Part shown: in pieces, positions 27,147-40,119 of the stretch
Layout of the letters: each line of letters starts with the position of its first letter
Numbering within the stretch: position 1 is the first letter of the stretch
Source: Micropterus salmoides
Lineage: Eukaryota; Chordata; Actinopteri; Centrarchiformes; Centrarchidae
Reading direction: 5' to 3'
Assembly (NCBI RefSeq): GCF_014851395.1
Contig: NW_024041262.1
Span: forward strand, 15,987,671-16,051,670
Length of the DNA: 64,000 nucleotides
Position numbers and translations under genes: made by a program
The notes under the pieces: model-generated
Told to the model about the DNA's origin: nothing
Databases searched by the model: none
The model's input: only the letters and a program-made list of their open reading frames with translations

Positions 27147-28679
27147 GATGCCAATGTGTACAAAACCTGCATTTTCCAACAACATAAGTTTAAAACTACT
27201 ACAAAAGTATTTCTGTATCATATAATATCAATACAGCTACACTAAAATCATCTTTTAATAAGAAATGCAATAAAAGTTGCTAAAACTATTGCAAGGCCAA
27301 GCTATTGCCAAATCTTTGTGGGACAGAGGGACTGGTGTGGTGGTGCTAAACAGACATTTTACAAAATGATAATAGATAATTTGATGATCATAGGTATTAA
27401 TATAATTTCAGGCTTGCCTTTCTGCCTCATTGGGATCATTGCGCCTTTCACAGTATAATTAAAACCCAAAGGATTTCAGAAAACTGAATTAAAAATTAAC
27501 CACGAATGGATGGCCTGGATGCTCACCACTAGACCACTGACATCGTCTAAGTAGATGAATAGAGCTGACATGATAGAGGCTATGTTTGTGAGACCGTTAT
27601 CAACAATGACCCAGCCAATCAACAGCACCTATAAACAGTGTTTTATACTAATTACCCTCAATGGCAGTGATGACTTTCACATTCATACATTTGTAAAGAT
27701 TCATTTTCAAACAAAGCAACAGCTATTTATGATGCGAGAGTCTCTGAATGTTTCTTAGAATAAGTGATATTCACACAGCCTTTAAGTTAATTGGCTTTTT
27801 TTGAACCCTGACAGCTAGTTTATTGAGTGTCTAATTGTTTCTCTGCTGGGGTGATATCCACCAGACCATAAAGACACTTCAAGAAGAGGTGTGAGTTTAA
27901 AAAAAACTCCAACACTCAACCAAAAAGGAAATTTGTCCTGTGGATCACAATAAATTCCACCATTCCTCTACTTCCACTCCAGTGTTGACGGTTTTAATCT
28001 ACTTAAAATTGCTGCAATATTTCTGTATCTGCTCCCTACCACAGTTAAATTGCCAAAAATGCAAAAAGTTTTGATTGTCCAAGGCTCCTGGACAAAGGAC
28101 AAAAATATGATACTGGCTTTCAAATTTTGCTAATTGCTGCATTACAACTAAAAGGAACAGCAAAAATGTATTAAGCCACCAATTAGTTGTCCACCTCAGG
28201 TTTGTGTCATAAGTGTAGAGGTTATAATATAATATATAACAGGAAAGATTTACATCAATATTTGTAAAAGTCATTTACATATTCATGCTAGACTTACAGC
28301 AATACACTACTTCTATAGCTGAGACAAACAAGTGGAGAATGCCAAACTAACCACCCCCTCAACCCAAACAACAGTGTAAAGAAACTACAATTGCTCTGAC
28401 ATCGCACACAAATACACAATTAATCACAAGGCAGAAAACCAGGGAAGCAAATAATGAATTGAATGGGGAAATGAGGAAGAATTGCCTAAAAGGGGGTTGG
28501 GTGAGATATCATTGAACCATCCTGAACTTATTTTTCTCTCTCAGTTCTCCATCTCTGGTTATAAATTACTTCAGACGTTTCCAGCCCACAACCTTACAAC
28601 AAAACACACTTTCTTTTAGTCCAACAGCGAAGAAACGACAAGAAAAAAATGACTTTACGGGGGGTGTATGTTGTGCTGC

Positions 28680-29300
28680 TCCCATCAAGCAGAAAGGCGG
28701 GTGGTAGTCGGAGAGGCTCACAGCCGGGCCCCACTTTGGAAGGCCCTCATAAATCCTGATTTGAGCGGGGTGCTAACCAGAGGAAGAGAGGCACGTCAAG
28801 AGGGGGGCTGGAGAGTGTGGGTGGGGGGGTGTCTGGCTCTTAAAATGCTACGTCTGATTAAGTCTTCCCATTAGGTGACAGCTGAACTTTAACATTAATA
28901 TGATAATATTGAAATAAGTGTGTTATTTACTTCAGCACCAGACCAGAGGGGGGTGGAGGGAAGAAGAGAGGGAAGGAGGAGGGAATGATGAATGATTTCT
29001 GGACAGCTTTGGGTGACATATCAGGCAAGTTGACCCCCCCGCGACACTCTTCCTCTTCCCATAATCAGACTTGACAAAATGGAGACATATGCAGAAATAT
29101 TGGTTACAGTCGGCGTCACAGCCCTTCTCAGGCCTTCCCTCTCTAGTAACTGCCGGCCGCCCTGTGAGCCGCCCTCCAAATTGTCTACGGGCACTGAAGC
29201 ATCTATTTCAATTGGCACTTCCTTCCTGGCCCCAGGATTTTACATTTAGTCTGTGTCATTTACATATTACTCTTAATCAAAATCCACAGTGGGCGACAGG
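28680..29300. other. conserved-looking non-coding block
   Basis: Two non-repetitive segments flank a purine tract. They contain TGATTAAG, CATTAATATGATAAT, CATAATCAGAC and TTAATCAAAAT. CpG occurs near 29150-29170 (GCCGGCCGCC). No exon frame is recognisable. Confidence 0.28.
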
Positions 29301-29413
29301 GAGAAAAAAAAAAACAAGAAAGAGGGAGCGAGAAACAAAACCGTGGCGTCACGGTTCAGGGGTAGGCACACAGGCACTTTATGAAATGGAGATGTGACAA
29401 GACATTACGGGGA

Positions 29414-29448
29414 GTGTGTGTGTGTATGTGTGTGTGTGTGTGTGTGTG
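29414..29448. repeat. GT microsatellite
   Basis: TG repeat with one TA interruption, about 17 units. Confidence 0.96.
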
Positions 29449-30364
29449 GGGTGACGGGTGCATAAGATAAAGTAAGGGCTATTCAAATATGTGCGTGTGA
29501 ATGCTTGTGATTGTTGGGGGCTGCCTTGTGCATGAACTAGCAAAAGAGACAAAGACTGTAAGTTCGATATGGGCTGTAAGTACAGTTTGTGAAAAACAAA
29601 GGCAAAGAGAAGAAAAGAAAAGGAAAGAATGGAGAAATGTACAGTGCGCACTTGTCTTTACCAGCCTTTTTCTGCTGGATGTTATGTTAAGCGACTCTTC
29701 TCCATCTACCCAGGCACTTAACACCAATACCACTGCATGTGCCAATACAGGCATTCGCACTGTTTGTTCAAACTTAAGTTAGTTTGTTCATTCAGACATA
29801 CAGTATGTGCCATATTTCTGGAACATACAATTGATCAGATTTATTAGAATCACAATTAAATATAACTATCTAATTAATAAATATATATTTATGACATATT
29901 GAGGTTAATATTACAAATATTGGGACAAACTATATTTTGATGCTTTGGAAACATTGTCTCTGAAACTTAACAATAAAATAAATTCACAAAGAAAACATGA
30001 CCCTCAAGATGATTCTACAGCAAAAAATGTACCAAATACTGCAACTATTGCAATTATACGTTGTTCAGTAGTTGTTTGATAAATGTAGCCCGAATAAAAT
30101 TCCATTTAGATGGACAAAATCAATTGGTCACAATTTAACTAGTTGTTACTACCTGTGTTTTCTGGTAAAGCAATGCAAAGCAAAGCACTATGGCCAACAG
30201 CAACACAGTGTTTAACACCGATCAGAAAAAGAAAGGAAAAGATCATTTTTATCTGATTACAAACTTTATTAGATGGTGATGACTTAGAGCAAGCACATCA
30301 CGGCACAGTTAACGCACAATACACATACAGAGGTGCAGAAACAAGGTCCCTACCTGCCTCTTAC

Positions 30365-30426
30365 CTTCTCAGCATGCCGGTAAGGATGCGAGAACTCTTG
30401 CCCAGGTTGGCGTCTGTTTCTCTCAG
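30365..30426 (-). CDS. vti1a: vti1a coding exon, C-terminal end of SNARE motif
   Basis: This is an internal coding exon of the Qb-SNARE Vti1a, which acts in endosome and trans-Golgi membrane fusion. The 62 bases on the minus strand read LRETDANLGKSSRILTGML, then R and two bases of a further Arg codon. This matches the last heptads of the Vti1a SNARE helix as I know it from mammals. The acceptor is CCCCACAG and the donor is AAG followed by GTAAGAG, so both splice sites are strong. The exon starts in phase 0 and leaves two bases of the next codon. It therefore joins in frame to the exon at 33541-33611 and should continue into the membrane-anchor exon (IIQNR in mammals). That exon was not found to the left and is presumed to lie outside the window. 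The exon is shorter than a typical gene-finder threshold, but the match is nearly unambiguous. Confidence 0.96.
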
Positions 30427-33400
30427 CTGTGGGGACAGAACCGGTGAAAGACAAGTTTTAGTTTCCAAACAACTCTCAAGGTTATTAAACACAGTCAACA
30501 AATAAACTACAAAGGTCAAAATTAGAGTGGAAAAATGACCTCTGACTACAAATAACCACCTCATTACACAATGAAAATAAAGTTAATTTCTTGTATAAAA
30601 TGACAATTAAGACCCTATATCTTATATCAGTAACAGATTGATGAATAAACGGCGAGGGCACCTACAGTACATATATTTACACAGTACACATTTTTACCAA
30701 AACATTGAATGTTGTAAAAGTGTTCCAACATTAAAGCCTCACAGCCCTGTAAAATCAAACAAGTCATGTCATTCTAACAGCCTTCACCTCATCTTGCGGC
30801 AATGCAAAAGTTAGAGTGGTGTAGGAAAAAGAGTGAGAAGAGCCCTTTATTTTTGACTTAAACAGCAGGCACAGGGAGTTCTTGAAGGCGCACTTGAAAT
30901 AATGATCATGGCTATTAAAGGCTAATTGCCTCGGATATTGTCCTTTTTCTTGCTCCACCTTCTCTCCTTTCTTTCTCTCTGCCCTTTTTTTCCCTCAGGG
31001 GATTGTCGAGATGTTTTCATTCTATTCTTTTATCAGATGTAGGGACTTTCACTGGGAAAGGGAATTGGCAGAGATGTTGCCAACAAGGTGCAAGTGTGAC
31101 TGTGAAAAAGTGCTGACACCGCACTGAGTGAGCTGCCACTAATGTCTACCTGCAGTTGGATTTCTAGAGGATGATGAGGGAATGTGGGGAAGAATCTTTG
31201 CAGAGAAGTTCTCTCTAGAGTCAGCAGGGAGTTATTCATCTGCGATACTAACTGCTGTCCCAATAACGCCTCTCTCACTTAGTATGTTTTCGTCAGTGTA
31301 TTATATTGTATTCTATTCTATTTTTAAGTCCTCACTTTCACATCTCTACTTCCAAACTTCCTCTTCTCTACAATGGTTCCAGCATCACCCGTTTCCTGTT
31401 TGTTCTGGCTCATCTTGCAGTCATCTCTCCTGCCTACAATTCACCCTCTCTTCCCACCCCTCCTTTACTGCTACTTTTTTCCTCTTCTTCCATCCATCCT
31501 TCCTACCCTCTGGCAGCCTGGAGTGGTGCGATGCAGGTTGGAAGACCCAAGGATACATGTGGTACAGGGTATGAGGTGGGGGACCTGGGGTTTGGGCCCT
31601 CTGGCAAAGACAACAAGTCCTGCAGTTGCCTGATGTCTGCCTCTACCCACAGATCTGTCCCCTAGATACTTCACACTTTCTCCCAAAATACATCTCTGAA
31701 TCATTCCTTCTTTCCATTCCTCTTTCTCTCTCCACAGCCGCTCACCAAATCTCATGCTTTCCTCTTCAACCTGAAATGGAAACCAACTCAAATTCAAGCG
31801 CATTTGAGTTTGTAAGCTTATTGAGAAGGATGAGGGACAATAAATTACTAAATTATGCAATTAATCCACTTATATTAATAATCTGTGCTCTCAAATGACA
31901 AAATACTTATTTCATTCCCTTACATTAATAGCTTATTTTAACTACGGGCACTGAAGTTATACCTTTTGTGTTTAGTCTGGTCAGTTAGGAAAAAGAGGCA
32001 AAGCAGCAGGCTAGCAGCTAAGTTTCAGTGTTGAGGTTGCCAATTAAAATTCATGGTGCCTAATTTGTGGCTATAGATAGATGCACAAACAACGCAAAGA
32101 TCACAGGCTACTGGGTAAGATGTGCATCTATCAATAGAGAAGAGGACTAGTGCTAACCTGACAGAATGATTTAGTAATTTGAGGGCAAAAAATATTAATT
32201 TATGGGAGAAAATTAGCCATTTGTGCACACAAATTGCTTATTTTGTTCCCTGAAATGAGTCATTCCTACCCTCAGATAAATACATTTAATACAGTGGAAT
32301 TACTGATTCAAGGATATAAATTACACATTTTGGGGTGATTCCTGTCAGTATGAGCTAGCCTGGAGAATGGTTAAATCACATTCTTCAAAGTTGGGAGCAT
32401 ACTGCTTTGACCCAGTGCTGAAACCTTCCACTGACTTCTATTTGTACCATAAAAGCAAAACAAAAGGCCAAAACCCCTGCTGAGCATAGGGAATTTGTGT
32501 GTATTTGTGTGTGTGTTTACAGTTGTGCATGTGGATTCTTGTGTTGGCATTTATGCTAAAACTATACCACCCTCACCTTACATCTCTTTAATGTTAAAGA
32601 GCTGTTAACCAACCCTTCCATCCTGTATCTTTAGATCTACTTTTCACTTTACTTTTGCCCCACAAACTGCCTTTAAAGCCCCGATGGTGGTGGTGATGGG
32701 GGGGACTCATGGGAAGAAGGAAGAGAGAGCGAGAGAGAGAAAGCAAAAGAAAGACAGAGCAGGTACTCTCAGTAGACACTGTGGACCGTTTTGAAAGGAG
32801 ATGTTTGATTTCCTTTGAAATCGCCTGTGCGAGGCCCACTGCCATGATGTGGTCTTTAAGCATTCTGCGTTGAGGATGCCGTCAGGGCTGGGCCCCCTTC
32901 CTGTGTTTGGTCTTTTCTGTGTCTGCCTACCTGTCTGTTTGGCAGGTGCTAAGGACTGGGGAGGAATCTCTGAGGGAAAGTGGGAAGGAGAGAGTGAAAC
33001 AGGAGAAGAATGCTGAGAAGTGAAGGAGGGTAAGTGAGGAAAGGATGGCAGCTGGTAACGTTAACCCCATTCAGGTGAGAGGAATAAAAATGGGAAAATC
33101 CTGGAGAAAGGTGTACAGGTACTAACAATATATAGCCACAAGCAAGCTAATTTTACTAGCTGTTTGCGTGGAATAATCTGGAAAACATTTTATCTCTTAA
33201 TAAACTTAAGAAAAACATTTACAATTTACAATTGTGAGGTGATATTGACGGCTAAAAATATTTACTCGGATGCAATACTGTGCTATCAATAAATAAGCAC
33301 ATTACATACCTTGTCAATACAATTCAGCTGACTTGGTGTGTGTACACCTGTAAGTAAGACAGTGTGTCTGTGTGCCATGTTTTCTGTGCGTGGACTTGCT

Positions 33401-33540
33401 TGTGTGTGTTTTCTTGGCAAACCATGCAGAAAGTGGTGGATGCTGTCAACGGTGCTGACCAGTTGTCACACCTCTACGGTCTCACAAACAGTTGCTAAAA
33501 TAGACAGGGAAGTGTGTGCAGGTGGCATGCGAGTACTCAC
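30427..33540 (-). other. vti1a: vti1a intron between the two SNARE-motif exons
   Basis: This complete intron of 3114 bases has a GTGAGT donor at its right end and a CCCCACAG acceptor at its left end on the minus strand. I see no further exon or recognisable transposon inside it. A pyrimidine-rich stretch on the plus strand at about 31340-31510 gives overlapping low-complexity open frames that are not genes. Confidence 0.85.
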
Positions 33541-33611
33541 CCTTTCTCTGGCTCTTTGGATCTTCTCACGGTCACTGTGCAGGTTGGAAAGAATCTCCTG
33601 ACCCACTTGCT
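33541..33611 (-). CDS. vti1a: vti1a coding exon, centre of SNARE motif
   Basis: This internal coding exon has 71 bases on the minus strand. It begins with AG, completing a codon split by the intron, and reads EQVGQEILSNLHSDREKI followed by QRARER. Mammalian Vti1a has a very similar stretch here. The acceptor is CTCTCACAG and the donor is AGG followed by GTGAGTAC. The exon enters in phase 1 and ends in phase 0, which fits the phase-0 start of the exon at 30426. It encodes the middle of the SNARE helix. By my alignment the ionic zero layer is the Asp at 33571-33573, where yeast Vti1p and Vti1b have Gln; Asp here is a known feature of Vti1a. The preceding exon must end with one base of the Glu codon. 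Confidence 0.96.
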
Positions 33612-34573
33612 CTGTGAGAGAAGCAGATGCGGTATGAGAAGGTGTGTGTCACAATTTACAAAATGTTGTGTTAAAATCCTGGAAGTGATAAAAAAAAAAA
33701 GAACTGAAAATGGCTTAACTTGCGAAACGTGGTATCCACATTCTTGAAATACTCACAACATTAAGATTGACCTTGAATGATTTTTTAATAAAACACTTCA
33801 TTCTCTGTCGTTGTCATCAAAACTTAAGTGTGATCCTTTTTTTTGCCTGGATTCACTCTTAAAAATAACAAGAGCATTCTGTATGCAGCCATTGTGCAAC
33901 ATTTTGTACACAAACTGTAGAGTGTAAAGAGAAAACACTGTCTACAGGGAGTGTCAGGCGGGCAGATAGTAGAATATTGTAGCTAAGGAAAGTGATTTTT
34001 AAATTTTCTTAAAATGCTGAGGTAAATAGACATGAAGTTCTAGGCAACAATACCCCAGCAACGAGTCTGCCAGTGGGGTCCACTCAGCCAATACAATATT
34101 CATTAAGCCATTCTTTTTTTAAATGCCTCTCGTCAGTTGCAGATGTAAACACATTAACGCACAGTTATAAAACATCCCCGACAAGGCACCTGACAAGCTT
34201 GTCAGTGGTCACTGTCATTTTCCTGTCCCCTGGGTTGGGTATGAGAAAAAAAAAGGAAAATAAAAGATAAACCAAATAACCCCCCCACCCATCACCAAAA
34301 AACCCACTGCTGCCATCAATGTAACCATACTGCTGCAGCATTAGCGCTTAAAAATGAGGGAGGCAGACGATGAATCAGGAAAAAAGGAAAAGAAGTGAAG
34401 AATCTTTGCATGGATCAAAGACAGGCTTTCAAGCGCACCAAACAAATCCGGAATAAACAACGCAGTTGCTGACTGTATTACACTACACAGGTGCCGCACA
34501 CCAAAGGGCCCACGTGCTGAGCGCCTGTTTGGGGGGAGCAGTGCAAAAATGGGCTACATCTGGCAGCTAAACA

Positions 34574-34630
34574 AGAGAAGAGAGAGAGAGAGATAGAGAG
34601 GAAGATAGAGAGAGACAGAGACAGAGAAAG
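34574..34630. repeat. GA-rich purine tract
   Basis: Imperfect GA repeat with GATA and GACA interruptions. Confidence 0.9.
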
Positions 34631-36878
34631 GGGATCAGGGAAAAGTAGAAAAAAGAGAAACGCTGTCAAATGAACGACATTCGTCTCCCATTCATCCCAT
34701 CCCTTTTACCCCCCTACACTGTAACTGACTCAAATGTGTCTCTTCCTGCCTTCATTAATTTCTAATCTGGGACGAGACAGATTGAAGGATACCCAGATTA
34801 AACAGTGCAGTCAGACAGTCACATGTGACAAATAGGGCAGATTAAAAGACTGAGTGCAGGTATTAATAACCATAAAAATACAAGCCCTCCCCCGTCCCCA
34901 TTGGAGAAGAACAAGAGATAAACAGGATGGGAGTTGTAGTGGAAATATTCTGTTAAAGAGACAAATAAGCATATCTATCCATCTCTGTCAAGGTTGCTTT
35001 TTTTTTTTTTTTTAATAAACGAGTGTGACGAGGACTGTAGCGGCAGAGTTTTTTTGACATGCATTATTGGAAAGGTTTGCAACATGTAGAAAGATGGATG
35101 GTGCTTAGCCTAAGTACTGGACATTCATTACACACATTCTGTTAAGGTGTTAAGACAATCAAGGTTTTCGTGAAGGTTTAGGTAGCAAAAAAAACCAAAC
35201 TATTAAACAAAAAAAAGGAATAGAAATAAGCTACTTTTCAGTGGACAAGAACTGAAGCACATTGGATTCAGCTTTCTGTCAATTGTAGGGTGCTGTAGAG
35301 AGCACTGTGTTGGTGCTGTCTAAAGAATATGACTCCAAGGTTTTCAGTAGTCTGTAAGTACAAACATCCACCACTGGATACTGAGAGAATGTACAGACTA
35401 CCCACACGTGAATGGTTGCCCTTGACAAATGTAATAGCTGCTGAATAGAAATTATGAAATGTATACTTTTTTATCCTTGCTGGAAGACAGCCACAATGTA
35501 CAACCTTGACCAAGAGAGAGAACTTTCTACACAGAAAAAGGCATATTCACTGTACATCAACGTAAGAAAAGGAAATTGTGCAACATGACAACACCAGATC
35601 TGTTCAAAAGTGGCATTTTCAATAGAAAACCAGAATGAGGAGTATAAAACCATTTACAGTCAATATAATATTCTCTTGTTCCAGATGACTAAAAAAAAAT
35701 CATCATAGCTTGTTAAGATAAACATTTGCTTTGCTTTGTGCTGCCATTAAGGTCTCTCCCCAGTCCTCCAAAATCTCTCATCATTCCTTTCTGGGTTTCC
35801 CCCCACCACATTGAGCCATTAGAGGCACAACACATCCCGGGGGAATGTATGATGTTTATTGTCTTTATCATGTATCTTCCCTTGCATCACTCATTCTCTG
35901 GCATGTATCTACATTTCCATTCATCTTATTTAACTCCTGCTGTCCAGCGGTATGTGTAAAACGTCATTAGTTACTGGGAAGATGAAGTTGTTGGACAACA
36001 AATGGTGCAAAATACTGAGTTAAAAACAAAAAATCTGACATAAATGATTAATGAAAGGTTCCTCAAGTAACAGACTACTGCCATAATGTGATAACTTTGT
36101 CATCATATACTTGATGTAGACAAGTCATTCACCATAAAACTGTCAATACCTGTGTGAAAAAAAAAATTGATGCACCTCCAGTAATATTATCTTAGCTCAT
36201 GTTAATGTTTGGTCACTGGACACAATCACTGATCTTACATATTCAAGTTTAAACATATTCTTTAACTGCAAAAAATCGAAATATTTGTAGAATGTATTGC
36301 CCTGACAACAATGTGGAGTACTGAAAATAGAGACATCCTTTATAAATAAAAAATGTACAGTTGATAAAAAAGCAGGAAAGGACAAATAATTCACTGTTAA
36401 TGCCCTTGACTTGTTGCTCGTTAGTGTATAAAATATTCTCCTCCTGTTTAAACAGCTATTAACAATTTAAATAACCCTGGCCCAGAGGCCTTGCTCTGAC
36501 TCACTTGTTAAAGATCCCCATCCCCCAAGGTCCATTTAACAAGCCCATTATTCCATTACATTACAGTCACACCAGCACCAGAGAGCCTTAATTTAACTCG
36601 ATCCTCTAATGCAACTGTAGAAAAGAATTAGTATAGAAAAGTTGAAGGCCCAAATTAGAGTGAGGGGGAAATAATGTCTTGATCAGGAATTAGACACACT
36701 CCTGACATAGCACAGTCCAGTTGTCTCAGCTCAACCATTTTGCTAATAAATATATTTACTGGACAATTAACTTTACCAGTGCATGTACTTATGTAATCTG
36801 TAACACTAGAAGAAGCACCATAATATAAGCCAAAACAGAGTTGGAGTGAAACATTTCTGTATGCTCTGACTCTTGAAC

Positions 36879-37140
36879 AGAGCTGCAACAATTAGTCTAT
36901 CAACAGAAAAATAATAAGGAAATGTTTTACTAATCATTTAAAGTTTTTAGTCTTCTGTGGCAGTCAACTGTATATCTTTGCATTGTGGAACAAGTGGAAA
37001 AGATAAGCAGTTTGTATCATCTTAAGTCTTAGGAAATTTGTGGCATTTTTCACTACTTTTCGACGTTTAATAGACCAAACAAATGTTATCAGAAAAATCA
37101 CTGGCAGATTAATCAATAAGATTAACTTATTTTATCTTAC
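36879..37140 (-). repeat. second copy of AGGGCTGCAAC-type repeat
   Basis: The left end reads AGAGCTGCAACAATTAGTCT, and the right part has TGTGGCATTTTTCACTACTT, TAATAGACCAAAC and GGCAGATTAATCAATAAG. These are phrases of the same family as the copy at 265-570, here in the opposite orientation. It is diverged and truncated near 37140. Confidence 0.65.
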
Positions 37141-37643
37141 TGTCAGGTAAAAACAAAAAGAGAAAAGGCACAGCTAAACATTTATAATTCTGTACCAAAT
37201 ACCATGAACTGCCCATGTCTGCCTAGCCTGGCCCAGGACAATACAGTTCAGAAAGCAAACAATACTACTATCATCCAAACCTCCACAGCCTTCAACTTTC
37301 TCCATTTAATTGGAGGCATCATCTATTTTACAGCAGCAGTTTCAGAGCAGTTACACATTGTCTAAAGGCTCTGTCACTCTTTCTGTGTTGCCTTTTTTGC
37401 CCTGCCCCCTCCGTCCCCAGAGCTGAAAGGGTACAAGACCTGACAGTGGTGTGCTCTGAGGCTCAGCACAGCTCCTTTTCATTAAGCAGTTGAGACCACT
37501 TTTTGAAGGTTACCACACACACTTGTATCTGGACACAAGCCACACACTCCAACAAACGGGGTATGGAAACCCATGGGAGAGTTGAGGGGGAGTGAGGAGG
37601 CTGATAAATGTTAGACCATTTCTCTCTCTCAAGCTATCTCTAT

Positions 37644-37645
<2 letters not shown>

Positions 37646-37686
<41 letters not shown>
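37646..37686. repeat. CA microsatellite
   Basis: Uninterrupted CA repeat of about 20 units, long enough to be polymorphic. Confidence 0.97.
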
Positions 37687-37687
<1 letters not shown>

Positions 37688-38379
37688 AGTCAACTTATAT
37701 GCCTGTGACTCCCAGGTGAATAAAGTTACCTGTCTTTGTACACTGTCAGGGAACCTTTTTTTTAAAAGACTTCTCAAGTCTACAACAGCCTGGTGACACA
37801 CTTTCATCACCTCCATCAAAGTTGTACCCACATTGGGATGTATTTGTAATGCTGAGCCCACAGGCCATGAGGCTAGCGCCTTTGCACCGCGCTATAGCTC
37901 AAAATAAAGAGGTGCCAAGTGCTAGGTCACGGGGGGGGGGGCATGTAGCATCTGGGGGCTGAGCGATGTTATGACAGGTTACTTATAATAATAAACCAAC
38001 TCTATCGCATGGTAATCAGGAGCGGGTACTTCGCAGGACAGGCAATAAAGGATTTAAGTGTCAAAGAGATATCTAGTGTTTAATGAGAAGAAATGCCTTG
38101 TCCTCGATAATGGAATTTTTCTACCCATGTTTGTATGTATGTTTAACACTACCTCCTCTTTAACAGCACAGTGTATAGGTAGTTTTGAGATGGTCAACTG
38201 ACAGAGCAGGTGAGGCCCTGACCTTTTCTTGCACGAGCCTAAGCACATAAAAGGCCCAAAACTAGTAATATTCTGGGCAGGGAGAAGCAGTGCCATAACA
38301 GTCAAACCTGACTTAGCCCATGCATCTGCGCTTCCCTTTGCATGTGTATGAGTGGTGGTGGGCAGTCAGGGTGGATTTC

Positions 38380-38740
38380 TGGGGCCTTTCTTCACTCCGC
38401 CAGCCTCTGTTTTATTCATCGCCTGCGCCCTGACCCCGCAGAGCTCCTGTTCTGACAAATCACTTCTGATTAAGACAGATCTCTGTTAGTCAGCCACTCA
38501 ACTTGGCCTATTCATCATTCCATAGAAAATATCCGTCTCTCCTCCCCCGGCCCTCCTCCTCCAGGCTCGTTTGCCTGTCCATCAGACCGAAGCAAGGCCC
38601 AAAAGAAATTTCCGATGCTGTTTTAAATAGCTGATTATGGACAATTGGTAGATGGAGATACGTAAAGGCGTCTTATGGGTGATAAGACGCAAGTTTAATG
38701 GGTATAAATGATCGGGCCTGTAGGAGAGCATGTGGTAATA
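38380..38740. other. conserved-looking non-coding block with a perfect hairpin
   Basis: This non-repetitive block contains a perfect 9-base inverted repeat, GCGTCTTAT (38668-38676) and ATAAGACGC (38682-38690), with loop GGGTG. Other cores include TGATTAAGAC and CTGATTATGG. The block lacks a coding frame that I recognise. Confidence 0.3.
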
Positions 38741-40119
38741 GAACCATTTGTTTAAAGCTGAACCGGGGTTGAGAGAACTGAAAGCTGCATTTTCCTTCTA
38801 TTTGAGGGCCCCCTCCCCTTTTCCCCTCACCTCAGCCTCAAAGTCAAATTCTCAGATCACCAGATTTACATTTCTTTTAAACAGTCCCCTTCACCCTCAT
38901 TCAATGAGAATTGATGAGGCTTGGAAAGGAATGGCTTGTTTTACATTTATGAAATTACCCATACCTACATATCCCTGTGGACACAGCTGCAGATACTCTG
39001 ACAAAGCGACTCATATATTACATAGCTTTCAATGGGTTAGACACAATATAAACAGAATATTTACTGTAACTGTAATTACAAATACAGTCAGATGTCTAAG
39101 CATTCATCCACAAAGTTATGCCATAATAAACTACAGCAAACTCAGGCAGTGCCAAGGCATCTAGACAGGCACAAAGCTATTGTGTTAACATTTATAACAA
39201 ACCAGATTAAATTAACCTGAACGACAACCCGGCTGGTGGCAGAGGGGTGACAAGCAGGGGGGGGTGAGTGGAGAATGAGGGTTCCTACAAGCAAATTGCC
39301 TGGACTTAATCAACCAGTCTTACCAAACCATCCAAATGAAAACTAATGGACTTGGGTGCTTGCTGTGATTGCCCCACATGCAACAATGTGTGGGCAGAAG
39401 CATTGCTTTCTGAGGTCTTCAATTAAAAAACAGGGAATTTCTACAGACGGCTGGTCAGCCTATACACCTATTCTACGTGCATCCCGATTGGTCAAGTGTG
39501 AAGCTCAATCACAGCAGACTTATTAATTCTATTTCCAGTGCTAGGAAAATGATTTTTTATGTGTTGATTAAACTTGGTCAAAACTGTAAAAAATGTATGA
39601 AGTGTAGAATTAAAACTCACATCCAAATGAGCTAATTTGGGTATGCATTATTCATAGCGCTGACATTTGTGTCACACAATTGTGCTGGCCACGTTGCAAC
39701 TAAAATATATTTTAAAAAAAATATTCCATGAATAAAAAAACAACAACATACACTAGTACATCAAACTTTATTTAACCAGTCAGCCTAAATAATAAAACTA
39801 GAGTTTAAGTGCTTTAGTCTGCAACTTAAATAATTTGATTTTATTTATCAGCCAAGTAGCTGTATAAATGATGGCACTAGAGCACATGGGCATTGTAAAA
39901 ACATAATGACCATAACTGAGCTGAAGGTCAAAGTTATCTAAAATACAAAAGACCTTAGCAAAGTAAAAAATCAAATAGAAGCCTATTCTGTTGGATTTGG
40001 AAGATAAACACATTGGGCAAATTTGAGCTCTTCCAAAAAACGCAAAGATTAGAGAGACTTGTATGTAGGAGGAAAAACAACATGTCAGTTGGTCCTAATC
40101 AAATACAACATCTGATTTA

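Larger units (their letters stand above)
1..30364 (-). other. vti1a: vti1a last intron seen (partial)
   Basis: This is non-coding sequence downstream of the exon at 30365-30426. The exon for the transmembrane anchor was looked for as IIQNR followed by a hydrophobic run on the minus strand, and was not found, so the intron probably continues past the left edge. The interval holds dispersed repeat remnants (265-570, 12485-12560, 12762-12825, 16425-16498, 25080-26155, 26320-27143), simple repeats and several conserved-looking blocks listed separately. Outside those I see only AT-rich intron sequence. Long open frames here lack any recognisable domain. Confidence 0.75.

Noticed and set aside
1..30364. 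Search for the vti1a membrane-anchor exon and for tcf7l2 exons
   Set aside because: No minus-strand match to IIQNR plus a hydrophobic run, and no tcf7l2-like frame was found. Both are presumed to lie beyond the left edge.
37681..37760. GTAAC donor-like site next to the CA repeat, considered for the missing exon
   Set aside because: The residues before the site do not match Vti1a in any frame.
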